Assembly (NCBI GenBank): GCA_020746105.1
Contig: CM036629.1
Coordinates: 6,468,501 to 6,532,500 of the forward strand
Length of the DNA stretch: 64,000 nt
Reading direction: 5' to 3'
Source of the DNA: Trogon surrucura
Taxonomy: Eukaryota; Chordata; Aves; Trogoniformes; Trogonidae
Positions 13,127-26,683 of this stretch are shown here, piece after piece. The notes beneath the pieces are model-generated. The model was not told the origin of the DNA. It ran no database searches and saw only the letters and a program-made list of their open reading frames with translations. The position numbers were made by a program, and so were the translations under genes. How positions within the stretch are numbered: position 1 is the first letter of the stretch; every line of letters begins with the position of its first letter.

Positions 13127-14259
13127 AGGAGTGGTATCAGAGAAGTGAGTCCTCTTTGGAAGGATAAATGGGGATAGGAAGCATCTGTGAGGTTACAGCT
13201 TTGTCCTAAAACATCAGAGTTCATCATTGGAGTTCACTACCTGCCTCTCACATATGAATTTCACTACTGGCTCATCTAGATATGAATCACCACAAATTTC
13301 TGAAACTTCTCAAATTTTGTCTGTAAAACACATTTAAAATCCAACCCGTATGCAAAGAAACAGTTTAACGGAAGAGCAGAGATTCTGTGCTTTGTTCTGC
13401 AGCACAAGGACACCACAACTTAGCACCTCATCTTTCTCAAAGAACATCAGCTGTTAAAAACCTACCAGACACAGAGCAGCAAAATTTACCAGGTCAAAAA
13501 ACGTTCACCTACCACAAACCACGAAGAGAGGCTCTTGGGGTTAGTAGCAGAAAGAGATTTTTCCTGTAGACCACAAAACTTGACCAGCACGAAGCTTTGG
13601 CAGGGAGAGACCTGCTGTCTGTCTGCAAGTCAAAAGGTGCTGCTCAAATCAACACAGCAAATACTACAAAAACACTCAGTGTCTCCACTGAACTACTAGC
13701 CAAGGAAATTCAAGCAGGCTAACACATAACAGGTGATCAGAGTTACTGAAGATTGCAGTGCTTTTTTTTAGAAGAGTTCTTAATGTTTCCTAATTTGGAG
13801 TACTAATGGTCTACTACAAACTAATCAGGGCAAATACAAGCACCTTAACCTCCCAGTGACAAAGCATCAAAGAAAATAGTGCTTAAAAAAAAAACCACCC
13901 AAACTTTCTCCTCATCTCTGGACAGACGAGAGCAGATGGGCAATGGCTGGACATGTCTAAACCAGTGAAAATGTTAAGAACTCACTTAATGATTTTAGTT
14001 CTCACAGTTCTGAGCGCTAATATCAACTCCTGAAAACAACCCACATGCTATTTCCATTCTGTACATGTATTAATGCTGTGGTTATGCAGCTTTTTGCACA
14101 ATAATGAAACCTGTGAGTCAAATGCGCTGTAGCAGCACACCTTCTGTAACAGCACATGTAAAGTAACGTTTTCTTTTTTTCTGTAAAGCAGTTATGTTAT
14201 CTACCCGGAACCAGTTATTTATTCACCAGATTACTGTGACAGTGTTTACTTAAAATAAA

Positions 14260-14340
14260 TACGTGCACATCATATATGTGTGTGTTATAGATATGTATTT
14301 ATGTGTATAGACATCATATATGTACAGACACATGTATGTA
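14260..14340. repeat. Degenerate TATG/GT-rich simple repeat
   Basis: Alternating purine-pyrimidine sequence is rich in TATGT and GTGT. The 12-mer CATCATATATGT occurs twice, at about 14267 and 14312, suggesting an old internal duplication of the tract. Confidence 0.55.
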
Positions 14341-17330
14341 GGAAAACTAATTTTAAAGGAAAGTCATTAAAAATAAGGTTTCTTACAACGTTATAAGTCT
14401 TCTTTTAGCCCCCATGACTTCATGAATGCAGGGAAGCTCTATTCTGTGGTTGTAGGATTTCCCACCATCGTACCTTCCTCTCCGTATCACCTCCCCTCAC
14501 TGCAAAGATTTCCTACTAGGCTGGCATCTGTGTTTACATGTACAAATTTTGCATGTACGTATCCATCTGTGTCCCATAGCTATGAAAAACAGCACTTGAA
14601 GGAAGTTTCACTTTTTAAAGTTGTTTGGCGCCTGAGGTTCTTTGGCTTGTTTACTCACTGTGTTTCATGAGATACTTGTCCAGGCTATTAACTCCAGAAC
14701 CATTCCAGACAGGTAAAAAAAATCTGTTTATCTCATGATTTTTTATTTGTGAAATATCGTCCACTACTTGTAATGTAAGACATACTGCAAGAGATGTCGC
14801 CAGAACCTGTGCTCTCGTGCAGAGAGCAATATGACCATAGTGTCTGAGTCAGTATTTCTACAAGACACGTGCCACCTCCCTGACCTGTGCTGCTGCTGGA
14901 AACCCGGCCGCACTGTGCAGTTCTGCTTAGCCCTCCACGGAATAAATCTGCAATGGTGATTATTCCATGTTCGAGCCACCTGTCCTAATGAATAACGCTT
15001 CCTGTGTAGCTGTTTCCAGATATTGGAGTTAGTTACTCAAGCTTGAAAGACAAGTAGAGAAATTAGTAAGTGGTGCACATGCTCCTTAAATGGCACGGGG
15101 GCAAAATATGGAAAGAGGAATTCATTGCCACGGCTTTCCTACAGTATTGAAAAAGAATTTGTGAGCATCAGAAGACCTGCATCAGCGTGAACCTGCCCAG
15201 ACAGACAGGTGAGAAGTACCATGAGTGCATTTTGGCTTAAATTTGGGCAATTGAATGCTGATTATTATTTTACTTCAAATTTCTGAAATAGCGAGGCAGA
15301 GATTTAAAATCCAACCAGGGCAGGATTAACATGTATGATTTAGTAGCTAAAGGAAAACTGAACCAACAGCCCCCCCCAAACCTGATCCAATACAGCACAA
15401 ATACCACTTTTTCTCAGATTGTTATTTTTTAAACCAGATTTTTTTCAGTAGATGTCTTTGCATACTACTTAGCTTTTTGAGTTAGCACTATTTATAGAAG
15501 AACATTGGTGAATATACACCAAATGCCTTTGCCAGTCATTTTGATCAACAGATCCTTCTGAGCCAGGAAAATTAATGGTTTGTGAGCTTTTGCTACTTTT
15601 TGCCAAATGGTGCTGGGTTGACTTGTTAAATTCTGTAACACAAATACACACATAATAACAAAAAATGTCAAAGAAACACACATTTCAACAGCCCCTGGAA
15701 ACTTCAAAATACGCTCTTCCTGTGTTTGAAATTGCAACAAGTAAGCATTACAGTTGTTTTCTTAATTTGTTGATTTTGGTTTTTTCTCCAGATCTGTAAA
15801 GACCAATCCAGGGACATGCAGAAAAGCATGTATGTTTCTTTTTCAGCACTGCTTATAATAATATATCCTCTCTTTAACTGTTTCCGTTCTTAGCATTTAT
15901 TATAACCAGAGACCAATATCCGTATTCTAATGAGCACCTGTAGCTAATTCTTTTTATAAAAAAGTGATGGCATTGATATAATAAAAATACTGATCCATGC
16001 TGATTGCGGAAACACCACTGTGCACAGTGACTTCACTTCCCACATTTGTTCTTCCACTACTTAAAATGAAAGTTCAAAATAATGTCAAATGCCACTTGAC
16101 TGCAGCTCTCCCCGTGCCAAATTTAAATTCCCGCAGGTATTGCTATAGAAAAAAACCTTAAAAGCTGCTCACTGTGTACTACAGATTTTCTTTTATAATT
16201 TCTTGCAGACCCATCCAAATCAGTGAAGCCTCTGCATTTCACATGGCTGAGAATTAAGCACACTCCTTTCATAAACCAACCTCCTCCCGTCAGAGCAGGG
16301 AAACCCAACAGCCACTGCTTCTGAATCTTGCACAGCTGTTTTCTGTCCCGCCACAAAACTCCAAACACTAACACTGCTCTACAATTTCTATTTATTTCTT
16401 TATTATTATTGTCTCGGGCCTTGGAAAGATATTTCCTAAAGGCCCTGTTGTGAAGGACATATCACACAATGCTGCTGTAGTTCATAAGAAGATTGACTTA
16501 CTTTGCTTCTTCCTTTTAAATTATTTTTTGGTTTTTGATTTGCTATAAAAGAGTTTAAGGGAGAAAAAACAAACATCCTCCCCCAATCCCAACTGTGGGA
16601 ATGTTTGCTTATTTTGGCAGCACTCATATTTATCCCTTACTTAATAGGATTTCTCCCCTGTGTTAAGAATGTTGCTCTTACAGCTTGAAGACGTAAACAT
16701 TAAGTATTTTGTCAGTGTTCTGTTTTTCTCTCCTCTCCATGCAACTTCAGAGCAGTTAGGAAAAAGCAAATATTAAAACAAAAATTACTGTCTTTGAATA
16801 CCTGTGAAAATTTATGTACTAAAAAGCAGCTGTAAAATTTTTAATGTTTAAATTAATGCTTTATGTTTACAATAAAACCTCTCCAGCCGTGAAGGGCTTT
16901 TAAAAGCTACATGCCAAATACAAGCAAAACCAAAGCAAACAATAACACTCCTGTGAAGTTCAGCATCAACACACGAAATGGCAAATAAGACCTTTCTGTA
17001 GACTTTGTAAGTTTTTGTGTGTTGGTCTACAAAAAAACCCCACAAAAACCCTAGGAATGTCAAAGCTACAAAAAGAGCTGGTTAGAATAGGAAGGCAAAA
17101 AACTTGTAATTCCTTAATAATAGGGTTTTCTGCAATTCTGAAAGTATTTGTGATGATGTGGTTTACTCTTTTATTTGGATCGCGTTATAAAACAGCTTCT
17201 CTCCTCCCCCATTTCTGCCAGCTGTAAGCACTCTGTCCTCCAATAAAGGCTGAAACAAATGAATAGGTTTAAGAGACCATTATGCACCAGCTAGTGCAGA
17301 CTGAGGAGATGAAATGTTGCCAAATCATAC

Positions 17331-17395
17331 TCCTTTGAAAATCAATAGGAATTCTCGTTATTGGATTCAATGGGAGTATAATTAGGCTCTAAGCT
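17331..17395. repeat. Possible remnant of an old amniote palindromic repeat
   Basis: The segment reads like a decayed form of the widespread amniote repeat that contains a CATTGACTTCAATGGGAG core next to a GGATTAGGCCC-like end. Here TTCAATGGGAGTATAATTAGG is the best-matching part. The match comes from memory of the repeat type and is weak; chance resemblance is possible. Confidence 0.2.
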
Positions 17396-20300
17396 CACAC
17401 ACTTTCTCGACAATGTGGGTTTTTTTACCTTCTTCATTCCTGTTTCCCTCTCAGATATCAAGAATTCTCCCTGTTCCAACGTGCTCTCCCTTTGAACAGC
17501 ATTTTAGCCATTTCTCCCGTGAAATACTTGTGGCACAGGCTGGAGAAGGCAATCTCTTAGCACAAGTAACCTCAGTTACCCATACTGAAATTCAGCTAAA
17601 AGTTAACACCAGCAAGAGCACAGCCCATTCCCCAGCAGACATTCCAAGCCTTGATACCCTACGTTCCCTGTCCACCCTCACGCTCCTGGGCATCTCTTTC
17701 TCAGGGACCCGGTCAGAGCAATTCCCCGAACTGAACCATCGCCCCCATCCTTTCCTTGTACAGCTCCGTTTTGTTTTGCAGGTCTCACTGTACGGAGACT
17801 GACTAAGCCCAAATACATTTAGGTTGAATCAAATATAAATCTGTCCCACAACTTGAAATGGTTTTCAAAACCCCTGTCAAAGTAATTACAAGAAGACGCT
17901 ATAAATAACTTCCCCTTAAAAGGTCTACATAAGGAGGACCTGGCCTTTACCACATCTGCATGTTGGACCCCAAAGTAGCCACTGGGGAGTCTTGAGTGTC
18001 CCCCCCATTAATCTCTCAGTGACTTACGTTTATAAACGATGCACTGAACAACAACAAAAATATATAAAGCCACACCATCCTCCCAAGCCTGAGAATTAAG
18101 AGTTATTGTTTTCAGGTTTTTTTTCCATACACAGATCCTAAGCAAATAGTTTTAAGTCTTATCCACAGTGTTATCTTCATAAATTAATTTGTCAGCTTTT
18201 ACTTTGTTCCAAAAGAAGGGATGCTTTTTAACCCTTTCTTGGCTAGAAGGAAGCATTTAAATGAATGTCCTTTTTCCTACACCTCTAAAAACAGGAAAAA
18301 AAACTAAACACCAAAACCAACCAAACCAATATTTTGCTTATTTTCTCTCTTGTTTGCAATACTTCTCACATCAACTATATTTTTTAAGTACATATAACTC
18401 AAAAAAATTAAAGATGTTCAGAGAGTACAAGCATTAACATACACTCTTCAATGCTCATTTGGCTGACTGAATTAACAGGTGATAACAGTGGTATCACCTT
18501 CTGGTACTTTAAGTCAGTTGATCCACTAAGTAGCACCAAAGGTGACCTTAGAAGAGACCAATCCTGCCCATTTACCACCTTGCAAGAATAATTGGCAGAG
18601 TTGTTTGTAGAAAGTACGCACATAGCTTCCAGCTTCAAGTATTTCCAATTCTTGTTAATGCTATAAAATTTAGGAGCTGAATGATTTTGAGAACAGCACT
18701 CTCCATTCCTACTGATCTGTTAGTTAAACTGTGTTATCAGAACTTTAAAGCACTGAGACCAAAAGTTTTGAGGTTTCTCTCTTCAAGGACTAGGGAAAGC
18801 TTAAAAAAATGTGTGAGTGCATATAAATCACATAAATGCACATGCAGACAGGTGAACATTTGAACAAGTTTCCGCAGAGAATTTACCAAATTATTACTGC
18901 AAAGACCTTGAAAGAGAGTTCCTGAAGACACTTTCTAGAAAAACTATACAGAGATTTTGCCAAAGTCCAACTCAGTGGAGATGGGTCTAGAGAATATCCA
19001 GCTCCTAAATGTGTCCTCGAAAGGAACGCATTACCGTATTAAAGAGGAAACCGCTACCAACTGATATGTACTGCAACTGGAGAAACTTTATACACTAATT
19101 CCTGAACAATTCAATTGCCCAGATCTCTAGTAGAGCATCACCTTTCAACATGATTAAACAGCTCTGTGTACCTTTCTATGTTCAGCTGACTCTCTTTACA
19201 AGCATGATATTCGTAAATATTGCATATATTTCTATATTCCACTGAAACAAGACAAGATAGACTATACAGAGGCTCAGGAGCTGGTTGCTAGGGATTTACG
19301 GAAAACAATAAAATGCAAAGACTCATTTTAAAATGCAGTACAGGGTGCAACATTTTTTTAGTCCAAAATTGCCATCAAGAATTATCACTCATTTAAATAA
19401 AACTAAAGAGGAGAGTCTCAAAAGAATTGTGTTCATGTCACTCCTACCTTGACAAAAGAAACATATTTTTAATCTTTTTACATTACATATCACAGGAGGT
19501 CTCTAGTCAACAGAGTATAGTAGGAGAGAAAAGGGGAAAGTTGCACATTTTCAGGCACTAACAATTTAAAATTAAGACAAGAACAAATACTGTTAGTAAA
19601 AGCAAAAGACAGTGAGGAAAGCAACTCAGCTTGTGGAATAACAATATTTTTAAATAGAAATTGTTGTTTTCTGAACACAGTCATTTTATAAAATGTATAG
19701 TAAAGCTTTTAAATGTAAATTACCCAAACTCAGAAACCTTTCACTTCAAATTGAATTGAGAATAGCTTGAAGAAGAACACTTTAGTGCAAACGTGCTTAA
19801 AATGAACAAAATCAAGAACAACTAAGATGCACATAACACTGTTTCACTGGAAAAAAATCCCTGTAAATAAATATTTGATTGATGTAGAGCTAGCAAAAAA
19901 AAAGGATAAAAAAGTTGCTTTGAATATGTTTAGGTAGCCTCTCAATACATGCATTTATGTTTATCTTCTTCATAGGTACTGATTATGTTTGTTAAACTGT
20001 ATTGCCACCAAATACATAACTATGTCACATTAATGATTAAAACGACTACAATGGAACTACATTATGCAAATAATCACATCATCACATTCAAAAGCTCCCT
20101 TTGCTAACATATTACAACAATGCAATTTCCCCTTAACTTTTGAACTAATATTCATATGATTCCATCAGGGTATTTTTAACTTACTGGCACCATACATGAC
20201 AGTCAAACTTGAGCAACTGTTCCTCACCAACCCATCATGCTGGGTACTCCATGAGGAGACGGTAGGCTAGAAACTCTGCTTACAAAGCTCACATGGATTT

Positions 20301-21879
20301 TAAAAGAAGCTATATATGACATAGTTGCAGTACCTGCTATTTTCATCAGCTTTACCAATGCATTTATCTTCAGGTTTTCTAACAAGCCTGGCACCTCTAA
20401 TGATGTAGTGGCCGGAAACAACACAAACCATGTTATTGGAATGCCAGCCTCGTAGTTTTATTTTTGGTATAAATTCCTGTTAATTTAACAGCTTTGACAA
20501 AACTAGCTGTAATCCATATGTTTCTATTTGATTCCTGTGACTACGTTTGACTAGACTGCTGTATCAGGGCCTTGCACAAATAATACTGTCCTGTGGTACC
20601 CTCACTGACTGTGGCTGATAAAGGGGATAGGGTGGCCCGTTGAGGTACCGGACTACGGGTAAATAAAGTAAAAGCTAATCATAGGGCAAACGTGAAGGGA
20701 AAGAAAGGTTAACGTCAAGGAGAGGATACAGCCGTTATCAGAAAGTAACCTATACAGAGATTTGCAGTTTATTAAAACGCTCATCCCACAGTAGTGAAGG
20801 AATAATCTCTTTGTAAAGCCAAGCCCTTACTCACCTGGGGTGAGTGAATGAGTAGATCTTTGAAAGATGATATTATCATAATTATAAGCAAAACCCTAAA
20901 ATGCTATTATACCCCTTGCTAACTGATATTTCAACTATTAATGCTGAACTCCATCTAACTTACCTAAATGCTTTTGCACTGTCTCTTCCTCTCTATTGCT
21001 AAATGTGTGTACAATACCATGAAGGAGACTTAGGTATATTGCAAAGGTTATGTTTTAAGATGATACAGGATGGATACATTTGACTTTTAAAATCTTTATT
21101 ATTCTACTGCAGAAAAGACATCAGAAACCTATGTCTTTTTGCTGCACTGTATCTCTTTGTGATGTGAAAGCAGATGGATATTTTTAGCATGAAAAATGAC
21201 TTATGAATTTTTGAACATTTATTAAAAGCAATACGGTGTAGCATTTCAGGAAATATAACCCACCAGATATCTTTTTCTGTTTATATCTAAAAAATTAATA
21301 TTTTTTCCCCCTGAGTAAAGTGATATATCTAATGACACGACACTGAAATGCTAAAAGCACTTAAAACTCCTCTTTCTTCTCATTCTCACACTAACTTGCG
21401 ACATCTTATCTATAGCTTTTGCTTGAAGTTCTTGTTATAGTTTCTGCTACTACTGATGAATTTAGGAAGTGAAATCATGAAGCCAGGCCCAAGCGTGCTC
21501 GGGACTCAGCAAACACTGACAAAAAACGAGGAGCGCTCCAGAACATTCCCAAATGCAGTTGGTACCAGTGTATTTTCTGTTCTTCCTATGATTTGAATAT
21601 ACACAGATTTGAATATGTCACAAATGTGACAGTATCTCCATAACTTTCTGCACCAAAAAAGAGATGACAAGCACAGAGGCTGTTAATTCAGTCTGTTTAT
21701 CAATGATACCTCTAACAACACACAAAACCAAAAGCATCTAGCATACCTAAGCAGAAGGAAAAAAAGTCATTTTTTTTCCTCCTGAAAATAACCTAAGCAA
21801 AACTGTCATTAAAATGAGACCAAATCAACAAGCAGCAGCACTGCAGCCATTGCACTACACAGATTTAAAGACCCCCAAA
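17396..21879. other. Non-coding stretch, no gene recognised
   Basis: A 129-codon plus-strand frame (17413-17802) lies in a patch of higher GC but shows no domain, and both its ends run into stops without splice-like context. A patch with several CpGs lies at about 20630-20740. Everything else is AT-rich sequence without recognisable elements. Confidence 0.6.
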
Positions 21880-22330
21880 CGGGGCAACGCTGCCTTTTAC
21901 CTGGAACACAGGCACAGAGGCTCAGCGCCCACCAGTACGCACATAAAAGTGACGAGCGAGTTGTTGTAATGAAGAGCAGAGGTATACAGCCTTTATCAGA
22001 TGAGAGGGGATTTGTCAGAGATTAATAGAATTCCATTGTAATATCCATATCTCACAAAGGCATACTCTGACAGGGTCCAATTACTTTCAACAAGCTGGGC
22101 CTGCTACACGGACCCTCTGAACCGGAATGGCCCTCCAATCTGTATGCTTTCGTTCAGACAGATAACACCAACGTGTTTCTCTCTGTGATCACTGCCTAAC
22201 TTAAATGAGTTAATCTCGTTTTCCAGATGAATTGTTATTTTGTCTCCCGCAGGCTGTGATTACCGGATAAAAGTATTGTGTTAACAGGAGGGCCAGGGTC
22301 TTTTCAGCAGCGGATTCCACGTTCAGATAA
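21880..22330. promoter_or_regulatory. CpG-retaining, complex block; candidate conserved non-coding element
   Basis: About fifteen CpGs fall in roughly 420 bases, far more than in the surrounding kilobases. The block has no simple repeat and no long open frame that spans it. It contains several GATA-type cores (TTATCAG, AGATAA, GGATAA) and ATTA/TAAT cores. This combination is typical of conserved vertebrate enhancers, but conservation cannot be judged from one sequence. No transcript, RNA fold or protein is recognised. Confidence 0.35.
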
Positions 22331-25300
22331 CCAGCCAGAGAGGGCTTTTGCTTCCCTGCTTGCTTGCTTTTTTCCTTTTTTTTTCTTTTTTCTAATGTGA
22401 AGTGAGAGAGTGGCACTAACAGGAGAAAACTGTGAAATGACACAGAGATAAACCTTCCCAAATAATTACGTAACTTCGTAAGAGGTCAAAGGGGCAGTTT
22501 ATCTTCATATTTCAAAAGAGCATCCTGGTGAACCAATCACATTTACAGCCTACCTCTACATATTTTAAGACGCTATTTGCCTTTCAGTTCATGCCTGCCT
22601 TTTCTCTAATGGCCTTTGTTTCCGAAGCCGTTATAATGTGTTTGAGAAGTTCACAAGGGAGGCTATCAGAATATAAATATTTGGAAGCACTGAAATATAT
22701 CTGGGTAGTATCAGAAAACAAGAAGAAGAAAACAAGCCCATGATTTCACAAACAGTTTTCTCAAACTGGTAAAGCAAGAGCCATATGGTGAGAGTTATAG
22801 TATACAGCACATTTTTCTGAGATAATGCATTTTCTCAATGACAGCTCTGAGATTCTTCATTTCCTTTTCTCAATAAAATGCTAAAAAGAAAAAGCCCCTC
22901 TCTAATGCTAATTCTTCAAAACTACAACTTTGGGAAGTTAATATACGAGAAGCACTGCTGCAAGTAGTCAGTTGTGCTCTGAGCATTAGGAAAAACCCTT
23001 CAGAGTCAGGAATGTCTCACACACAGATCCCAGCCAGGCAAATTCAGCCCCACCAACAGCAGCAGAACCCCACCAACCTACGGCAAGTCCGTGTTTCACG
23101 CATTTTCATCTGCATAGGCAAAACATGAACTTATCACGTTATTTTAGCATCTAGTGCCAAAAGGTTAATAAAATTTGATCTCCGAATGCAGTAGATTTCT
23201 CCAGTGGCTCTCCCAGCATGTAGATCCAAGTTACTCCCGTGGTGGGTTACGTCAACAATTCGGAAACAAGATGCAACATTCGATTGTTGGCAATATACCA
23301 AAAGCTGCCCATGAAATGCAGTCGATAAGCTTATGAAAGCTCCCTGACAGAAAGCCACAACTTTTGACTGTAAAAAACAAATGTCTTCAACAAAATATGA
23401 ATGAATACTGGTGCATGATGTGCATCTGAAGCCCACAGCAGCTGTATCCCACCCTGCAGCAGAGCAGACACTGCAAATCCTGTCCCCCCCCAGTGTTGCA
23501 GAGCTGAAGACCCAGCAAAGCACATCACAGCTTCCTTCATACTCCTGTGCCCACATTTCCTTCTGCAGCGAAGGAGAAGCTGCGACTGAAGTGAAAAGCA
23601 AATTGGAGGAATATCAGTCTCTACACACATATTTGGGCTCCATCTTTCTTATGCAAAGAATAACTGACATCAGCAGATATGAAAATCATTCATAGGTAGC
23701 CAGATGAATTAATGGAAAGATTCATTTTGGAGTTTCTATATTACAGAGATTAAATATTGCTGTATCTCATAATGAAGTGAAAAGTCTGTGCTGCTGGAAC
23801 CACAGTCACCGTATCACTGACTTCCATTTTGATCAAGTTGGCAGTATTCTCTTTTCTGGCCAAAGGCAGGAAGTTCAACCTCTGTACTGAGAACTAAATT
23901 CAAAAGCTGTCATTTAAAGGTCCCTGGTATTTTTCAATAGTTCACATTCTCTTATGAAAAATAAGCTTTAGGGTTATGCATTACATACACCAAAATGCAA
24001 AATGTCTATACAGTGTAAGCAGTCAACCAAGTGCTTCAAGTGTAAAACCAACATTATAGTCTTTGCTCAAAAAGACGACCAGAAAAGATAATTTTTACAC
24101 AGTACAAGTCTCCCTTGGGTATATCAGGAATTGCAATGATTGCTGGGCTACAATAAGACATATTCCAGTCATCTTCTCCACCCAGCACTGCCACTGCATT
24201 CTATTCTGCTCAGCTGGAGACAAGTGATGCAGTTAGGAAAGCGTGAAGTGCTCCTGTGCATCACTATAAATAAGACAAGCAGAAGTATTTACTAAATTAC
24301 AAACATTTACACCCAGAACACACCACTGAGAGGAGTGGGGGATGCTGTGGGCACAGCACGTGCACAAAGTTGTGCGCTTTTAGCAGCTCTTATCAGTGCT
24401 GCTGCTGCTTGCCGTAGGAGCAGGAAGCTGGCGTGACTTTGCCTTGTCTTTGTCTGAAGAAGGAAAAGAATTTTTCTGTCCTTTTTTACAAATGTTTTGA
24501 TTGCACTGCTTCTCTCGACTTAGTCTAGGAAAGGGTAGACCTCAGTGGAGATCTCAGAGGCCATAGGTCCCCTGAGGTATATTCTCAGCAGGAGGATTTT
24601 TACCTCCCTCACCACACAGGGATTAAGCTCCCAGCACAGCTGTAACCAAGAGCGCTCACATCCCGGCTCTGGTTTTTGTGCAGGACAGAGCCCTGACGTT
24701 CTGCTTGTTATACGGAAACAGAGATACCAGTGAGTAATCCTGTTTCGGATCTCAGTGGACGCAAATACTGGTCCTCCTCACAATAACAGTCTTTTCCCAG
24801 ACAAAGCCAACACTGGTATAGCAGAAATGATGCTAGCGAGAAGTGATGTGAATTAGTAACAAAGGAGCTTGATCAGTGTGATGGAGACAGACAGTCACAG
24901 GCACAAATTAAATCTCAGACGCAAATTAATTCCTCATCCATTTTGCTGCACACCGGTGCTACAAAACACTTTGTAAAAGTTCATTGAAGGAAGCAGCTGG
25001 ATATTATATTATTTCAAGAGCTGAAAATATTCTCTGTAGAGAAATTTTAAACCCATAAACTTTTCCTTTTCCTCCTTTTTTTTTAAAATAGTGCATCGAA
25101 ATGCCTGCAGAGCAGATCCATGCATTGCTACACGGTTTTATTTTTAAATTGCCAGTCTTTTATATTCGGTGGTCTTATAAAATTGATAAAATGGACAGCT
25201 TTCTTTCTAAGCTAGCTTACATATCTCCTTTTTTGAAAGCTTCCTAAACATGCAAGCACTCCATAAAAAAGTAACTGGTGCATGCAGAAGCAATGCAGTT

Positions 25301-26448
25301 CACAAATGAAGCAGTATAATGTCAATGGTTTGAAATTGTTCAGTCTCAGTTGTTTTCCAAGTCAATGCACTGGCAGTCTTGCCTGAATGCAACTAGTCAA
25401 TAGAGGGAAAATAAATAGAGCATTTCCAGAATTCACCCATCAGCACTGAAAAGTGTCTGCTTACTATTACACAGTTTTAACATGTCATAATCGTTTTTCA
25501 CAGTATAGAAACCCTCCTTATACCTTGGACAAAGAATGGATGACTATTTCAGCACTCTCTACGTATCTTCTAGTAGAAAGCCCAAGGAAACTGTATTGAT
25601 TACAGCATTGTGAGTTGTATGTGTTATTAAAGTAGAATCTGAATCCTTTTAACCTACTTTTAATGCAACATTATGAACAGAAATTTTTAATTTGGATATA
25701 TAAAAGCAGAGACTAATGTATTTGGACCTCTGAACTGACTCATTTAACATTTCTGTAAGTATCTGTAGATTGAAAGAGCTCTGTGTAATTTCAGGTAGAG
25801 TCGAACACCACAATTTATGCACAGTATTATTCCCATAAAGAATTCTATTGTCTATTAAGTTGGACAGGTTTTGCTCACACAGGTAAAAGCCTTAGTGCCA
25901 CATCTATATGACTCTAAACACTCATACATTAAGAAGCAGATACAACTGTTCCCTATCTTCCCATCTTTTGTATCTCCCACGCCCATACGACAACTGCTAT
26001 GTCAAATAGTACCGCTAGGCTAAACACTACTCAAAGAGAGAAAGGAAGCAGACAGGACAGTCACATTGCTACACTTTTCTTTTGAAAAAACAGGTTATGC
26101 CTGCCTCTAATGCTAAATTGCATCTAAGGTGCTATGCTTACTTAGATAAATCCTTGCAATGGCACATAATTACAGAAAGGATCTGCCATAGTCTGAAAAA
26201 TAAGAAGCGTGTCTTTTCCAATCCCCTGCCTTGCTATCTGCCACTTGGATGAAAATCATGTGAAAAAAAATAAAGAGGGTGAAAAAAATTTCCCTTCAGA
26301 CCCAAGAACACACTAACGCCCATGGATATAAATGTTACAATAAAAGAGCAGGACGACTACTAGCAGAGCTTTTATAGCTTAACAGTATTTTGACAACAAA
26401 TGTTCATATTTCATTTGAAATTTATGAAACCTTTGTGCCTGTAATCCC
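22331..26448. other. Non-coding stretch; largest chance open frames
   Basis: A T-rich tract lies at 22364-22395. Three open frames overlap on both strands at 23134-23695, the longest being 155 codons on the minus strand. They are rich in Cys and Ser, show no domain and are mutually exclusive. The 23180-23400 part has several CpGs and high complexity, so a conserved non-coding element is an alternative reading. Nothing else is recognised. Confidence 0.55.
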
Positions 26449-26589
26449 ATGAGCAGCTACATGGTAAATGAAAGTAGCAGGCAGTCTAGATTAATAATAT
26501 TTTGCTTCATACTGGAAGAGCATTCTAAGGAAAAGAAATCTTGCTTTATCTGCTCTCCCACTTTTTTTTTTACTTTTTTTTTTTTACAG

Positions 26590-26683
26590 TCGGTATTGGA
26601 ACAGATTCAGAGCTCTAAAACCTGCTTGCAAATATTCACAGATGCCTTATTAATTTATGAGGAACTGAAGGGCCCATCACAAG
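26590..26683 (+). other. Candidate coding exon (94 nt), gene not recognised
   Basis: A T-rich tract ending TTTTTTTTTTTTTACAG (26573-26589) is a strong acceptor, and ACAAG followed by GTATAAG is a fair donor at 26683/26684. The 94-nt interval is open in one frame. It encodes about 31 residues that start Ser-Val-Leu-Glu-Gln-Ile-Gln and continue through Leu-Leu-Ile-Tyr-Glu-Glu-Leu-Lys, an amphipathic helix-like pattern. The open frame continues through the upstream poly-T, which is uninformative. I do not recognise the family and see no neighbouring exon on this strand, so this may be a decoy. If real, the exon would start in phase 0 and end in phase 1. Confidence 0.25.

Larger units (their letters stand above)
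11845..17330. other. Non-coding stretch, no gene recognised
   Basis: It holds simple repeats (TTTA units at 13111-13126, TATG/GT-like units at 14260-14340) and an 8-C run near 15370. A weak exon-like interval (15145-15208) has stops in all frames. A moderately GC-rich patch lies at about 14860-14950. No coding unit, RNA gene or named repeat is recognised. Confidence 0.6.

Noticed and set aside
15145-15208. 64-nt exon-like interval (CTTTCCTACAG to ACAG/GTGAGA)
   Set aside because: Stops in all frames and no partner exon; such decoys are common.
17413-17802. 129-codon plus-strand frame as a gene
   Set aside because: No recognisable family, no splice-consistent ends and low-complexity Ser/Leu/Pro content.
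23134-23601. 155-codon minus-strand frame as a gene
   Set aside because: No domain, odd Cys/Ser-rich composition, competing frames on both strands, and a longest frame of this size is expected by chance in 64 kb.
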